Shown here piece by piece: positions 9,241-18,614 of a stretch of DNA of 64,000 nucleotides. The DNA lies in NCBI GenBank assembly GCA_965230045.1, contig OZ245940.1, positions 1,054,001-1,118,000 on the forward strand, in the 5' to 3' direction. The translations under genes were made by a program, and so were the position numbers. The DNA is from G963662905 sp965230045. Its GTDB lineage: Bacteria > Bacteroidota > Bacteroidia > Bacteroidales > WRLA01. Position 1 is the stretch's first letter. The number at the start of each line of letters is the position of its first letter. The notes under the pieces are model-generated. The model was not told where the DNA came from. It saw only the letters and a program-made list of their open reading frames with translations, and ran no database searches.

Positions 9241-10224
9241 ATGAGCAAAGCAAACATGCATATCGATGAAGCAATCCTGCTCAGTTATCTCAATGGAGAT
9301 GCTGATACTTCTGTGCGTGAACAAGTTGCGCTCTGGCTTGCGCAAAGCGATGCAAATAAAAAAGAGTTGGATCAACTGCGTTTTGTCTGGGAAAAATCCA
9401 ATATGCTCATTGATCTGCCTTTTGATGTGGATGCGGCCTGGGAGAAATTAGAAAGCCGTATTGATGCTGTTCCACAAAAAAAAGGGCGAAACATCTCACT
9501 CTATCATTATTTTGCTGCCGCTGCCGCAGTTTTGGTTTTGATTCTGTTAAGCTACTTTGTTTTTGACAGTATGGATAGCGATCAGATTATTATTCAAACA
9601 GCTGCAAATGAAATTATTACGGATACATTGCCCGATGGCAGCATCATCACTTTAAATGAGAATACACAGATTGTTTTTGCGCCTACTTTTAATACGGAAA
9701 ACCGAAATCTTGAATTGAGCGGTGAGGCTTATTTTGATGTGCAGCGCAATGAGCAGCTCCCTTTCAAAATTATCGCCGGAGATGCAGAGGTCAAAGTGCT
9801 CGGAACCTGTTTCAACCTCAATTCAAAGGCCAGGGAAGGGGTTTTGCTGAATGTGGATCGTGGTAAGGTGAGTTTCGGTTCTGTTGATGATAATGCAGAA
9901 AAACTGATAGTACGCAAAGGTCAGGATGCGCTCTTGCCCAAAGGCGGCTCAAAAGCCCGGGAAGTGGAAACAGAACTTGATGATAGCCAGTTTTGGCGGA
10001 ACCAGCGCCTGGTTTTCCGGAATGCAAATCTTGAAGAGGTGTTGCGGAAAATTGCAAAACTATATCACATTCAGATTGAATTTAATTTGGATGAGCTTTC
10101 CGGACTCAATATTAATGCACGTTTTGAAGATGAATCGGCAAGGGATATCCTGGAAATTATTTGTATTACCCACGATTTGAAATTGAATGAGATTGGCGCA
10201 AACAGCTATGAAATTTTTAAATAA
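9241..10224 (+). CDS. FecR-family anti-sigma factor
   Basis: This 327-aa inner-membrane regulator has a cytoplasmic N-terminal ZAS-like region (ILLSYLNGDADTSVREQVAL), one transmembrane helix near residues 88-108 (HYFAAAAAVLVLILLSYFVF), and a periplasmic FecR domain. That domain contains LPDGSIITLNENTQI, LSGEAYFDV and VLGTCFNLNS, followed by the C-terminal DUF4974-like part (FRNANLEEVLRKIAKLY). It holds the upstream ECF sigma factor until a signal arrives through an STN domain, which is supplied by the next gene. The downstream coding start lies inside the end of this gene. Confidence 0.94.
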   Translation: MSKANMHIDEAILLSYLNGDADTSVREQVALWLAQSDANKKELDQLRFVWEKSNMLIDLPFDVDAAWEKLESRIDAVPQKKGRNISLYHYFAAAAAVLVLILLSYFVFDSMDSDQIIIQTAANEIITDTLPDGSIITLNENTQIVFAPTFNTENRNLELSGEAYFDVQRNEQLPFKIIAGDAEVKVLGTCFNLNSKAREGVLLNVDRGKVSFGSVDDNAEKLIVRKGQDALLPKGGSKAREVETELDDSQFWRNQRLVFRNANLEEVLRKIAKLYHIQIEFNLDELSGLNINARFEDESARDILEIICITHDLKLNEIGANSYEIFK

Positions 10225-12178
10225 GACGTTTTACCTACTGACTGCATTAATATTTTGTTTTTCCATTCGGATGATGGCCCAGGAAAATCCATTAAACCGT
10301 AAGATTAACCTGAATGCCAGTAGCGAACAGCTTTTGGCTGTGCTCGACCGTATTGAAGATGAAAATCAGGTGTATTTTTCCTACAATCCGAATACTTTTG
10401 ATCAGGGCAAAAAGGTTGATGTCTTCGCTCAAGATGAAAAGCTCAATAAAGTCCTCGAAAAAATTCTCCCGAAAGGAATGCGACTGAAGGCTGTTAATGA
10501 ACATGTTATCATTTTGCCGCCTCAAGAAACGAAGCCAAAGAAGAAAAAGAAAGAAAAAACTTATTATTTCAGTGGGTTGGTAACAGATGCTTCCGGCGGG
10601 AAACCGCTTTCTGATGTAAGTGTTTTGTTGCCGGAAATCAATGTGAGCACTTTAACCGATGCCGATGGTCGTTTCACATTAATATCAAAAAAGGATGCTC
10701 TGCCAATTTTGTTCTCGAAAAGGGGATATCAGGATAGTTTGCTATATCCGAAAGAGACTCAATTCAGTCAGATTGAGCTTGCTCTTTGGCCAAAACTCCT
10801 AGTGGCGCAAAACCTGAGCACGATTTCAATGGACAGTATTTCAGGCTATAGCCAGAGACCGGTAGTAAAAATGCTGGTGCCGCGCGAAGCTGTACTTACC
10901 GCAGAAAACGTAAAAACTTATGACAATAAGCCTGTCCAGGTTTCTTTGTTGCCATTTTTGGGCAGTAACTACAAAATGAGCGGAACACGTACCAATAACC
11001 TGAGCCTCAATATTATTGCGGGTTATGCCGGTGGTCTGAACGGTACGGAAATTGCCGGATTTGCCAATGTGATCAGCGGTGATGTAAATGGATTGCAAAT
11101 TGCCGGGTTCAGCAATGTTGTAGGTGGAAAAGGCAAAGGCTGGCAAACTGCGGGTTTCTTTAATTATATGGGCGGAAGCCTTGATGGGGTGCAGCTTTCG
11201 GGCTGGGGCAATGTTCTGATGGATACACTTTCGGGAATGCAGCTATCGGGTTTTGTCAATACGCTAAAAGGAGGCATGAGCGGCGTTCAGTTAGCCGGAT
11301 TCGCGAATATTACCACCAAAAATGTTGATGGTGCACAGCTATCGGGTTTTGCAAATTGGGCGCATGGCGATGTACGTATGCTCCAGCTTTCGGGCTTTGG
11401 AAATTATGCAGGCGGTGATGTGAATATGGCGCAGCTCTCAGGATTTGCCAATGTTTCTGATAAGCTCAAAGGCGTGCAAATTGCCGGTTTTGGAAATATC
11501 GCACGTGGAAAAAGCAAGGGAGCCCAAATAGCAGGATTTATGAATTACAGCCGCGAAGCCGATGGTGTGGGAGTTGCCGGTTTTACAAATCTCAGTGCAG
11601 GAACCAGCAAAGGTGTGCAAATTGCAGGTTTTTTGAATGTTGCAAAAAATCTCCGTGGCGTGCAGATTGGTATTGTGAATGTAGTTGACAGCGTTGAAAG
11701 TGGCGTGCCGATTGGATTGTTGAATTTTGTATGGCGTGGATATCACAAACTGGATATTTCTGCCAGTGATGTGTTTCCATTGAATATCAGTTATAAAGGA
11801 GGAGTGCCCGCATTATATTCCGTGATTTCCTTTGGTTCTGATATGAAAAGGTTTATGCAGGCCGGAGCCGGTTTCGGATCTGTTCTGCTGCAAGGAAAAC
11901 ACTGGGCTTTGTCAACTGATTTGAGCTGGCATGCAGTTTTGGATCAGGAAAAAGAAGAGTTAAGCGGGAACTTAATGCAGTTTCAGCCCACGCTGATATT
12001 CAGGATGTTTCAGGGAGCAGAATTTTATACCGGGCCTCAACTGCGTTATCTGATTACGGAAGACGACAAAGCAGATGCACGCGCACACTTTGGCGGAATG
12101 GAACTGCTGAACAAACAGAACGGAAATACCTGGCATCAGTTATACCTCGGCGCAACCATTGGCTTGCGGGCTTTTTAG
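10208..12178 (+). CDS. STN + carboxypeptidase-regulatory + LA_2272-like surface repeat protein
   Basis: This exported protein of about 656 aa has a signal peptide (FYLLTALIFCFSIRMMAQ), then an STN domain (LNASSEQLLAVLDRIED to HVIILPP), the domain that usually signals to FecR. A carboxypeptidase-regulatory-like domain follows (YYFSGLVTDASGGKPLSDVS). There is no TonB-dependent barrel. The rest is at least 14 repeats of about 19 residues with the core GVQLSGFANxxxG or GAQIAGFxNxxxx, then a C-terminal region resembling the protein at 16580. The repeats look like the LA_2272 surface-repeat type. I chose the ATG at 10208 (MKFLNKTFYLL), overlapping fecR by 17 bp. An in-frame start at 10187 would add seven polar residues before the signal peptide. 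The function is unknown, perhaps an envelope sensor. Confidence 0.75.
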   Translation: MKFLNKTFYLLTALIFCFSIRMMAQENPLNRKINLNASSEQLLAVLDRIEDENQVYFSYNPNTFDQGKKVDVFAQDEKLNKVLEKILPKGMRLKAVNEHVIILPPQETKPKKKKKEKTYYFSGLVTDASGGKPLSDVSVLLPEINVSTLTDADGRFTLISKKDALPILFSKRGYQDSLLYPKETQFSQIELALWPKLLVAQNLSTISMDSISGYSQRPVVKMLVPREAVLTAENVKTYDNKPVQVSLLPFLGSNYKMSGTRTNNLSLNIIAGYAGGLNGTEIAGFANVISGDVNGLQIAGFSNVVGGKGKGWQTAGFFNYMGGSLDGVQLSGWGNVLMDTLSGMQLSGFVNTLKGGMSGVQLAGFANITTKNVDGAQLSGFANWAHGDVRMLQLSGFGNYAGGDVNMAQLSGFANVSDKLKGVQIAGFGNIARGKSKGAQIAGFMNYSREADGVGVAGFTNLSAGTSKGVQIAGFLNVAKNLRGVQIGIVNVVDSVESGVPIGLLNFVWRGYHKLDISASDVFPLNISYKGGVPALYSVISFGSDMKRFMQAGAGFGSVLLQGKHWALSTDLSWHAVLDQEKEELSGNLMQFQPTLIFRMFQGAEFYTGPQLRYLITEDDKADARAHFGGMELLNKQNGNTWHQLYLGATIGLRAF

Positions 12179-12183
12179 TTTAT

Positions 12184-13314
12184 CTATGGAATATCTATAA
12201 AACCTGTATAGTTTTCTTTGTGAATAATTATAAATTCATGTTCTGCATAAGTATTCTGGAATGTTTTTGATAAACGGGCATTATTTTTTTGATTCCATTT
12301 AAACTCATATGCGTGCAGCACGCCATCATATTCTTCAATGTAGTCAATCTCCTGTTGTTGCGTTGTGCGCCAGAAATAACTGTTGCAGAAATGATTGGTA
12401 TATGCATTTCGTTTCAGGCGTTCCGAAACAAGGTAATTCTCCCATAGAGCTCCTTTGTCATTTCTTAAGTCTAATGATTGGAAATTACTTATTAAGCTGT
12501 TTCTTATGCCATTATCATAAAAATAGATTTTTTTTCCTTTCTTGATTTCATTTCTGCTATTGCGGCTTAATGCGGGCAGCCGAAAAATAACGAAAGCCTT
12601 TTCCAGTAGATCAATATATTTTTCAATAGTTCTGGTATTTACTTGTAAGTTGTTGGCCAGTTCATTGTAACTTACTTCGGAAGCAATTTGAAAAGCGAGT
12701 AATTGCAAAAGTTTTTGAATAAGTTGAGGCTTGCGTACTTCCTGAAAAGTAAAAATGTCTTTATACAAATAGCTCTCGCTTAGGTTGTTCAGAATTTCTT
12801 TTTCATTGCCCGGATTGTTAATTACATCAGGATATGATCCATAAATTAGACGTGTTTCCAGCAATCTTATTTCGTCAAACCATGAGCTATGGTTTCTGAG
12901 CTCACCGAATGCAATCGGATATAAATGAAAAGTCCATTTCCTTCCGGTAAGTGGTTCGTTGATTTTATTGGCAAGTTCTAAAGCAGATGAACCCGAAGCA
13001 ATAATTTGACAATTAGCCGTATTGTCATGTATCTGTTTTATTGTGAGGCCAATATTTTCAACTCTTTGAGCTTCATCAATAAAGATGAGTTCGTTATCTC
13101 CAGCTAATCTTATGAGGTTCGGTGTAGATTGGTTGTGAAGCAATGAGCGCGTTTGCGGATCATCACAATCAAGATATAGGGATTTTCTATCGATCTTTTG
13201 TCGGATGCTGCGCATAAGTGTGCTTTTTCCACTTTGGCGGGGGGCAAGAATAATAATGGCTTTGCCGGAGAATGCTTTCTTGATGATGCTTTGTTCTATG
13301 CTGCGAAGAATCAT
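12184..13314 (-). CDS. AAA-family ATPase with DUF4143 C-terminal domain
   Basis: This is a 376-aa protein. The N-terminal AAA_14-type ATPase has the P-loop IILAPRQSGKSTLMRSIRQ and Walker B NELIFIDEAQRV, followed by an IIASGSSALEL sensor-like segment. The C-terminal half (YNELANNLQVNTRTIEKYID, a winged-helix-like piece, then EIDYIEEYDGVLHAYEFKWN) matches the DUF4143 nuclease-like domain with the E-Y-D...EFKW pattern. Such proteins are common as isolated accessory genes in Bacteroidota, and their role is unknown. I chose the ATG at 13314 (MILRSIEQ). A reading from 13344 would run into the palindrome just upstream. Confidence 0.85.
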   Translation of the reverse strand: MILRSIEQSIIKKAFSGKAIIILAPRQSGKSTLMRSIRQKIDRKSLYLDCDDPQTRSLLHNQSTPNLIRLAGDNELIFIDEAQRVENIGLTIKQIHDNTANCQIIASGSSALELANKINEPLTGRKWTFHLYPIAFGELRNHSSWFDEIRLLETRLIYGSYPDVINNPGNEKEILNNLSESYLYKDIFTFQEVRKPQLIQKLLQLLAFQIASEVSYNELANNLQVNTRTIEKYIDLLEKAFVIFRLPALSRNSRNEIKKGKKIYFYDNGIRNSLISNFQSLDLRNDKGALWENYLVSERLKRNAYTNHFCNSYFWRTTQQQEIDYIEEYDGVLHAYEFKWNQKNNARLSKTFQNTYAEHEFIIIHKENYTGFIDIP

Positions 13315-13325
13315 TTTTTTCAAGT

Positions 13326-13379
13326 TTTTTGCATTGTAATGCAAAAATACTATAATAATTTTGTATTACAATGCAAAAA
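13326..13379. promoter_or_regulatory. Large palindrome upstream of the AAA/DUF4143 gene
   Basis: Perfect 15-bp arms TTTTTGCATTGTAAT (13326-13340) and ATTACAATGCAAAAA (13365-13379) flank a 24-bp AT-rich centre. The centre itself pairs in part, CAAAA with TTTTG. It lies directly upstream of the ATPase start at 13314, so it probably overlaps the promoter or is an operator. This is an inference from position and symmetry. Confidence 0.6.
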
Positions 13380-13544
13380 GTGACGGAATTGGGTTTTATT
13401 TCCTAATTGCTTATCAAAGTTAAGTTTTCTGTCCATTAAATTTCCCCTTTGGGTCTGGGATTTGTTTTTTGTTAAACGAGAAAGCAGTTTGTAAATATGT
13501 TATGCTGTATCATTTTAATTGTATTTTCTAACTTTAATGATTAT

Positions 13545-13592
13545 TTGTAGTGTAATACAAAATAACCATAATAAAATTGTATTATAGTACAA
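13545..13592. repeat. Second, diverged palindrome copy between ATPase and AlgJ-like genes
   Basis: Arms TTGTAGTGTAATACAA (13545-13560) and TTGTATTATAGTACAA (13577-13592) are inverted repeats (14 of 16). The centre resembles the palindrome at 13326-13379 (shared TAAT-CAAAATA and ATAATAA-ATTGTATTA blocks). The DNA after each copy is also similar, suggesting a decayed duplicate of the ATPase upstream region. The whole 325-bp gap (13345-13669) holds nothing else I can name. Confidence 0.5.
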
Positions 13593-13669
13593 GAAATGAT
13601 GGTTTTAGGGCTTTTGACCTCTTGATTGCTCTGAATTTTTAAGAAGAAATAAATTTTGAATACTACGAT

Positions 13670-14926
13670 CTACAGCAAAATTATATATCGTTCTACGGGA
13701 CAATGAATAATTATGTCGGGATTAAATTTTTCAATCAATTCATATTTATAAGGGCTGCGTGAAAATATCACACTTTCAAAATCATTGGCGAAAAAGGGTT
13801 TTGCGGCATCGAGATAAGAATCTCCAAAAATCAGGATCGTTAATTTATTTCTGGCCTCTGGGTTCACTGTCATACTAACATTCTTGGGCAAATTTACGGC
13901 ATCGGCCCAACGATATGTTTCCCCACTTTTCAGCGTAAAAACTGCTATGCTGTCAGTATATCCACTGATGCTGTCAACGCCTGTCATGCGCACTAAATCA
14001 CCGGTTCGGACGAGTTTTCGGCTTATTTTGTAATCTTTTTCAGTTAAGATATCGAGGCTGTCCGGGCCAAAGATTTGTTGGATCATGGAGCTATATCCCG
14101 CAAAGGCACCAAATAGATTCCAGTGTGTATCGAGTTTGCAATACGTTTGTTGCTTTTTGGTAGCGGTTTTTATTGCAGGTCGCACATCAATAAAATGCAG
14201 CCCTTCACTTTTTAATTCGCCTGCAATCTGATCGGCCAGTGATTGTCCGTTTTTTATCTGCATTTTCATGGACAGGGGCAGTTTATCGGGATAAATACTG
14301 TGTTTGTTTGGCCAGAAACCGCAAACAAAGCGCTGCCCGTTTTTTCGGGCTTTTCGTGTCCTGCTTTTTAACCTCTTGATTTTTTTTGCCAGCGAGGCCG
14401 AATTAAGCAGGTTTCGTTTGGTGTAACTTTCATAAATATGGTCTGCGCGGTCGTTATAAAATATAAACCCATCTTTGCCAAACCGGAGCTTTTCCGGCAT
14501 GGGACTTACTTTAAATGCACTGATTTTAAATCTGTTAAATAATGAAATCATCTCAGATCGCAGGCCAAAATGATCACTGTACCAGCTTTCAAAATTTTGT
14601 GGAAAATCTCTGCCGAAATTGCCTTTCGGTTCTTCTGCAAGTGTTCGCTTTTCAAATGTGGGCCTTGATTCTTCGCCCAATATTTTGGCAAATGAGGGCA
14701 AAAGCAATATCAAAAAGAAAAAACCAATAAAAACAGAATTTACATCGAATCTGATGCCAAGGGAACCCTCTGAACGTTTTATAATCAGTTTAATAATGAG
14801 CAGGATTAGAAGAAGGACAGGAAAAATGAAAACCCAATGGAGCAATTTTGTGAAATCAATCAGGCTGAGGATTGCCGAAACAGAAAATGAAGATTGATTG
14901 ATGATATGTAATATGCTCATCTCCAT
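13670..14926 (-). CDS. AlgJ/AlgX-like SGNH acetyltransferase-associated protein
   Basis: The 418-aa protein has two N-terminal hydrophobic segments (about residues 30-50 and 64-84) that anchor a periplasmic domain. That domain has the DHHC-like features of the AlgX/AlgJ SGNH family: FGKDGFIFYNDRADH, CKLDTHWNLFGAFAGY (the conserved D-x-H-W) and LTILIFGDSYLDAAKPFF (GDS nucleophile). These proteins acetylate extracellular or cell-wall polysaccharide together with an MBOAT partner. The partner gene ends at 14928, one base upstream of this start, so the two form an operon. Which polysaccharide is modified is not evident. Confidence 0.85.
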   Translation of the reverse strand: MEMSILHIINQSSFSVSAILSLIDFTKLLHWVFIFPVLLLILLIIKLIIKRSEGSLGIRFDVNSVFIGFFFLILLLPSFAKILGEESRPTFEKRTLAEEPKGNFGRDFPQNFESWYSDHFGLRSEMISLFNRFKISAFKVSPMPEKLRFGKDGFIFYNDRADHIYESYTKRNLLNSASLAKKIKRLKSRTRKARKNGQRFVCGFWPNKHSIYPDKLPLSMKMQIKNGQSLADQIAGELKSEGLHFIDVRPAIKTATKKQQTYCKLDTHWNLFGAFAGYSSMIQQIFGPDSLDILTEKDYKISRKLVRTGDLVRMTGVDSISGYTDSIAVFTLKSGETYRWADAVNLPKNVSMTVNPEARNKLTILIFGDSYLDAAKPFFANDFESVIFSRSPYKYELIEKFNPDIIIHCPVERYIILL

Positions 14927-14927
14927 A

Positions 14928-16334
14928 TTAAAAGCGAAAATAAATAAAAGGGTTATAGGTTGATCCTGCCAGCATCAAAACCGTTATCACGAAAAGCGCC
15001 GCATAAGAAGCATATCGAAAATACGGCCAGCTTTTGGGCATTTTTTCTTTGGCTTTGCGTTCAATGATTCCGCGTATCGGCGTTGAAAACAAAATCCCGT
15101 TAATGAGCACAACAATGGAGAATGTATTGAGAAAAGTCAGGGGATAGGGATCGTTTCCGGGCGCAAAAGAGAACATTTGTTTGGCAAAGCTTATGGCGTA
15201 TTCCAGACTGTCGGCGCGGAAAAATACCCAGGATGTAAGCACAACCAAAATCAGGTATAGATGTCTGAAAAACTGGGGTATTTTGATTTTTATGTTTGAT
15301 GTGGCGCGTTCCAGCAGAAGGAAAAAGCCGTGGAACATGCCCCAGAGTACAAAATTCCAGCTTGCGCCATGCCAAAGACCGGTAATAAAGAAAACAAAAA
15401 GCAAGTTGAAGTAGGTGCGCATGGGCCCTTTTCGGTTTCCGCCCAGCGGGATGTAGAGGTAATCGCGAAACCATGTGGAGAGGGAGATATGCCACCGTCG
15501 CCAGAAATCGCGCAAAGATGTGGCTGTGTAGGGATGAAGAAAATTTTCACGGAAATTGAAACCCAACATTTTGCCTAGTCCAATGGCCATATCGGAATAG
15601 CCCGAAAAATCGAAATAAATCTGTAAAGCATAGGCACTGATGGCCAGCCAGGAAAGTGCACCGGAAAGATCTTCGGCAGGCAGGGCAAAGCATTGATCAA
15701 CAATAACTGCTGCGGTATTTGCAATGACTACCTTTTTGGCCAGTCCGCGGATAAAGCGAATGATGCCTTCGGTAAACAAGCTGTTGCTGATCGTGCGATG
15801 TGCAATTTCTTTGGCGATATCGACATAACGCACAATCGGCCCGGCTATCAGCTGAGGGAAAAGGCTTACATAAAGCCCCAGACGAATGATGTTTTTTTGT
15901 GCCTTTACTTTGTTCCAATAAACATCTGCCAAGTAGGAAATATTTTGAAAAGTGAAAAAAGATACGCCTATGGGCAGGCGCACACCTTCAGCAGTCCAGC
16001 TAATCTCAAAGCCCAGCGCCCTGAGGTTTTCCAGAATAAAATGAACATATTTATAATAGAGCAAAATCGCCAGATTGAGAGAAATTCCTGCTGCCAGATA
16101 GGCTTTCTTCTTTATATTGTTTCCCTCCTTTTGCCTTGATATTATTTGGCCAAAAGAATAATTGAGCACAATACTGCCCATCATCAAAAAAACCAGCTCA
16201 AATTCACCCCAGGCATAAAATCCAAGACTTGCAAGCAGCAAAAATGAATTTCGCCACTGGTTTTTCAGTAGAAAATTGCCCAGTAAAACCAGAGGCAAAA
16301 AAAAGAACAGGAAAAATGTCGAGCTAAATACCAT
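14928..16334 (-). CDS. MBOAT-family O-acyltransferase (AlgI/DltB-like)
   Basis: This is a 468-aa polytopic membrane protein. The N-terminus VFSSTFFLFFFLPLVLLGNF, the segment LPIGVSFFTFQNISYLADVY, FSGYSDMAIGLGKMLGF, DFWRRWHISLSTWFRDYLYI and TGLWHGASWNFVLWGMFHG are the classic AlgI/DltB/PatA blocks. The invariant catalytic His is in LWHGASWNF. It moves acyl (usually acetyl) groups across the inner membrane to its periplasmic partner, here the AlgJ-like protein encoded next. It is the first gene of the pair. No transcription signal was identified upstream. Confidence 0.94.
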   Translation of the reverse strand: MVFSSTFFLFFFLPLVLLGNFLLKNQWRNSFLLLASLGFYAWGEFELVFLMMGSIVLNYSFGQIISRQKEGNNIKKKAYLAAGISLNLAILLYYKYVHFILENLRALGFEISWTAEGVRLPIGVSFFTFQNISYLADVYWNKVKAQKNIIRLGLYVSLFPQLIAGPIVRYVDIAKEIAHRTISNSLFTEGIIRFIRGLAKKVVIANTAAVIVDQCFALPAEDLSGALSWLAISAYALQIYFDFSGYSDMAIGLGKMLGFNFRENFLHPYTATSLRDFWRRWHISLSTWFRDYLYIPLGGNRKGPMRTYFNLLFVFFITGLWHGASWNFVLWGMFHGFFLLLERATSNIKIKIPQFFRHLYLILVVLTSWVFFRADSLEYAISFAKQMFSFAPGNDPYPLTFLNTFSIVVLINGILFSTPIRGIIERKAKEKMPKSWPYFRYASYAALFVITVLMLAGSTYNPFIYFRF

Positions 16335-16579
16335 AGAAAACAGGATATCATTTCGATCAAGTGACGCAAAGATAATTTTATTCGCTTTTTATGCGTGCAC
16401 ACGAATTTTTTTCTTTTATGGTTAATGTGCTATTTGCTTCAAATATAATGGATTATGTTTTTGAAGAACATGTTTGATTTTCAAAATACTGGCTTTTCAG
16501 TTTTTTTTCATCATCACGATAGGGGTAATTTCAAAAGAGCGTGTCATCATAGTACGAACAGAAATTACAAACCAAAATA

Positions 16580-17734
16580 ATGATAAAAATGAAAGAGAGA
16601 ATGACAAAAATCAGTGTAGTAATGATGTGCTTGTTGATGGGCCTTTTTAACGTAACAGCGAAGGCTTCGGAAATGGACAGCACGAAAATGAAACAAATGC
16701 CTTTTCAAATTACATTTGTCACGCCTTTAGGAACCAATGGTATGGCATCATGGAACACCGACAACCGTTTTTCGATTAACCTGTTTTCGGGTTATAACGG
16801 AGGATTGCATGGCGTAGAATTCAGTGGTTTTGCAGGTATCATCAAATCAGATATGCAGGGCGCTCAGTTTTCGGGATTTGCTAATGTGAATTTAGGCAAA
16901 AGCCAGGGAGCAATGTTTGCCGGTTTTTCCAATGTAGTAACAGATAGCGCAAAAGCTTTCCAGGCAGCAGGTTTTGCCAATGTAACGAATGGCACACAGG
17001 AAGGCGCACAAATTGCAGGTTTTGCCAATGTGGTCAAAGGAAACTCAAAATCTTTTCAGGCAGCCGGTTTTGCCAATGTGACCAATGGCGATTCTAAGGG
17101 AGGACAAGTAGCAAGCTTCGCAAACGTAGCAACAGCTGATGTTCATGGTGCCCAAATTGCCGGTTTTATCAATGTGGCCAAAAAAGTGAAGGGCGTGCAG
17201 ATTGGTGTAATCAATTATGCCGATAGTATTTCTGATGGCGTTGCCATTGGGTTAATCAGTATTGTGAAGCATGGGTACCGTGCCTTTGAAATCGGGGCAA
17301 ATGAAAGTATGTACACTAATCTACGTTTTAAAACTGGAACACGGGCTTTTTACAGTATTTTGGGCGTAGGTGCTTCATTGCATGATGAGAAAGTTTATTG
17401 GGGCTGGGAAGCAGGTTTTGGTTCATTGATTAAAACCAGTGAAAAAACAGCACTTTCGGTTGAAGCTACGGCAATGCATGTGAATGAAGAAGAATGGTTT
17501 ACCAATAGGTTAAATTTACTGAACAAATTCAGAACATCATTTGCCTGGCAGTTCCACGAAAAGTTCAGCCTATATGCAGGAGCATCATGGAACGTGTTGG
17601 TTTCAAAAAACAGCGATAAAGGGCAGGTGTTTGAAACTCCATTTGTGCCCTGGACAGTTTATGATGAGGTACATAAAAACACACGTGTCCAAATGTATCC
17701 GGGATTCCAACTGGGCATCCGGATTAATAACTAA
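16580..17734 (+). CDS. Secreted repeat protein, paralogue of the 10208 protein (LA_2272-like repeats)
   Basis: This 384-aa protein has a signal peptide (MTKISVVMMCLLMGLFNVTA) and about eight repeats with the core GAQIAGFANVxxG, QAAGFANVTNG or GVQIGVINYAD. A C-terminal part of about 190 aa (GYRAFEIGAN, TGTRAFYSILGVG) follows and aligns by eye with the end of the protein encoded at 10208. It lacks the STN and regulatory domains of that paralogue. Repeats with a Gly-Phe-Ala-Asn core suggest a beta-solenoid or barrel-like surface structure, and the function is unknown. An intrinsic terminator follows at 17759. Confidence 0.7.
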   Translation: MIKMKERMTKISVVMMCLLMGLFNVTAKASEMDSTKMKQMPFQITFVTPLGTNGMASWNTDNRFSINLFSGYNGGLHGVEFSGFAGIIKSDMQGAQFSGFANVNLGKSQGAMFAGFSNVVTDSAKAFQAAGFANVTNGTQEGAQIAGFANVVKGNSKSFQAAGFANVTNGDSKGGQVASFANVATADVHGAQIAGFINVAKKVKGVQIGVINYADSISDGVAIGLISIVKHGYRAFEIGANESMYTNLRFKTGTRAFYSILGVGASLHDEKVYWGWEAGFGSLIKTSEKTALSVEATAMHVNEEEWFTNRLNLLNKFRTSFAWQFHEKFSLYAGASWNVLVSKNSDKGQVFETPFVPWTVYDEVHKNTRVQMYPGFQLGIRINN

Positions 17735-17758
17735 ACACATTTATTTATTGTGCGGAGA

Positions 17759-17786
17759 GATCCATCCTTTAGGGTGGGTCTTTTTT
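17759..17786 (+). terminator. Rho-independent terminator after the repeat-protein gene
   Basis: A 9-bp stem, GATCCATCC with GGGTGGGTC (two G-U pairs), has a TTTA loop and six T residues after it. It lies 25 bp downstream of the stop codon. Confidence 0.75.
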
Positions 17787-18093
17787 ATTGTCCGTTACTT
17801 TCCAAAATGCTCAAAGGAATATTGTTTCCGGAAGTTTAGGCGGTACGCTGAACTGATTCGGGCAGAAGAGCCTTGCTTTTCCTGCTTTCAGGATTAGAAT
17901 GATTATTAATTTAAATCAAATGAATTTCAGTATTTTATAAAGGGTTTTATTTTATAATGGGGTGTATTATCCGGAACACAGCCTTTGTAGTGTCATCCCG
18001 TTATATCATCCTGTATCAAACAAAGGATATCGAAGACTATCGGTGGGATTGATTTGATGGAAAAAGCTGCTTTCTGTGATACCGGGTAGGAGC

Positions 18094-18126
18094 AAAAAAA
18101 AGCGGAACCTGGTGGATTCCGCTTTT
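18094..18126 (-). terminator. Terminator of the ExbB/ExbD operon
   Basis: Read on the minus strand, an AAGCGGAA/TTCCGCTT stem around a short loop is followed by a run of T residues. It begins 20 bp after the last exbD stop. The rest of the gap 17787-18093 shows no gene. Confidence 0.75.
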
Positions 18127-18145
18127 ATAAGAAATATGAATAATG

Positions 18146-18613
18146 CTATTTTTCTTTTTGCGCTTTTTTGCGAGTGGAGTAGTTGATCTTAAATGCACCA
18201 ACCTCCCTCAATTCTTGTTTAATATCAGTAACAACACCCATTTTAGTTGCCTTATCAACCTTCATTGAGGTGGTAAGGAACTTACGGTCTGCCTCATCAC
18301 GGGCTTCACGTTCTTTAAGGATATAGTCTTGGATATCATCAACAGTAGCAAACTGGTCGTTGAGCTGGATACGTGATTCATTACCTAAAGCTGTGCGCAT
18401 TGGAGGGCCCACATAGATAAAGCTCACGAGTGATTTTTTTTCCAGTTTCTGAACCTCAGTAGCCTGAGGGGCAGAGATTTTTACGAGCAGTGTGTTTTCC
18501 CTCATTGTTGTACTAACCATGAAGAAGAACAGCAGCATGAAGATAATATCAGGCAGTGATGCTGTAGAAATAGGAGGAAGTTCTTTTGCTTCTTTTGATT
18601 TGAATCTTGACAT
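18146..18613 (-). CDS. exbD: ExbD/TolR-family biopolymer transport protein (second copy)
   Basis: The 155-aa protein has one transmembrane helix (PDIIFMLLFFFMVSTTM) carrying the conserved Asp of ExbD (LPDIIFMLLFF), preceded by the polar N-terminus typical of the family, with a periplasmic domain after it. It works with ExbB to convert proton-motive force into energy for TonB-dependent outer-membrane transport or gliding-type machines. It is the last gene of an operon exbB-x-exbD-exbD and starts 1 bp after the preceding exbD stop. The C-terminus is Lys-rich. Confidence 0.92.
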   Translation of the reverse strand: MSRFKSKEAKELPPISTASLPDIIFMLLFFFMVSTTMRENTLLVKISAPQATEVQKLEKKSLVSFIYVGPPMRTALGNESRIQLNDQFATVDDIQDYILKEREARDEADRKFLTTSMKVDKATKMGVVTDIKQELREVGAFKINYSTRKKAQKEK

Positions 18614-18614
18614 T

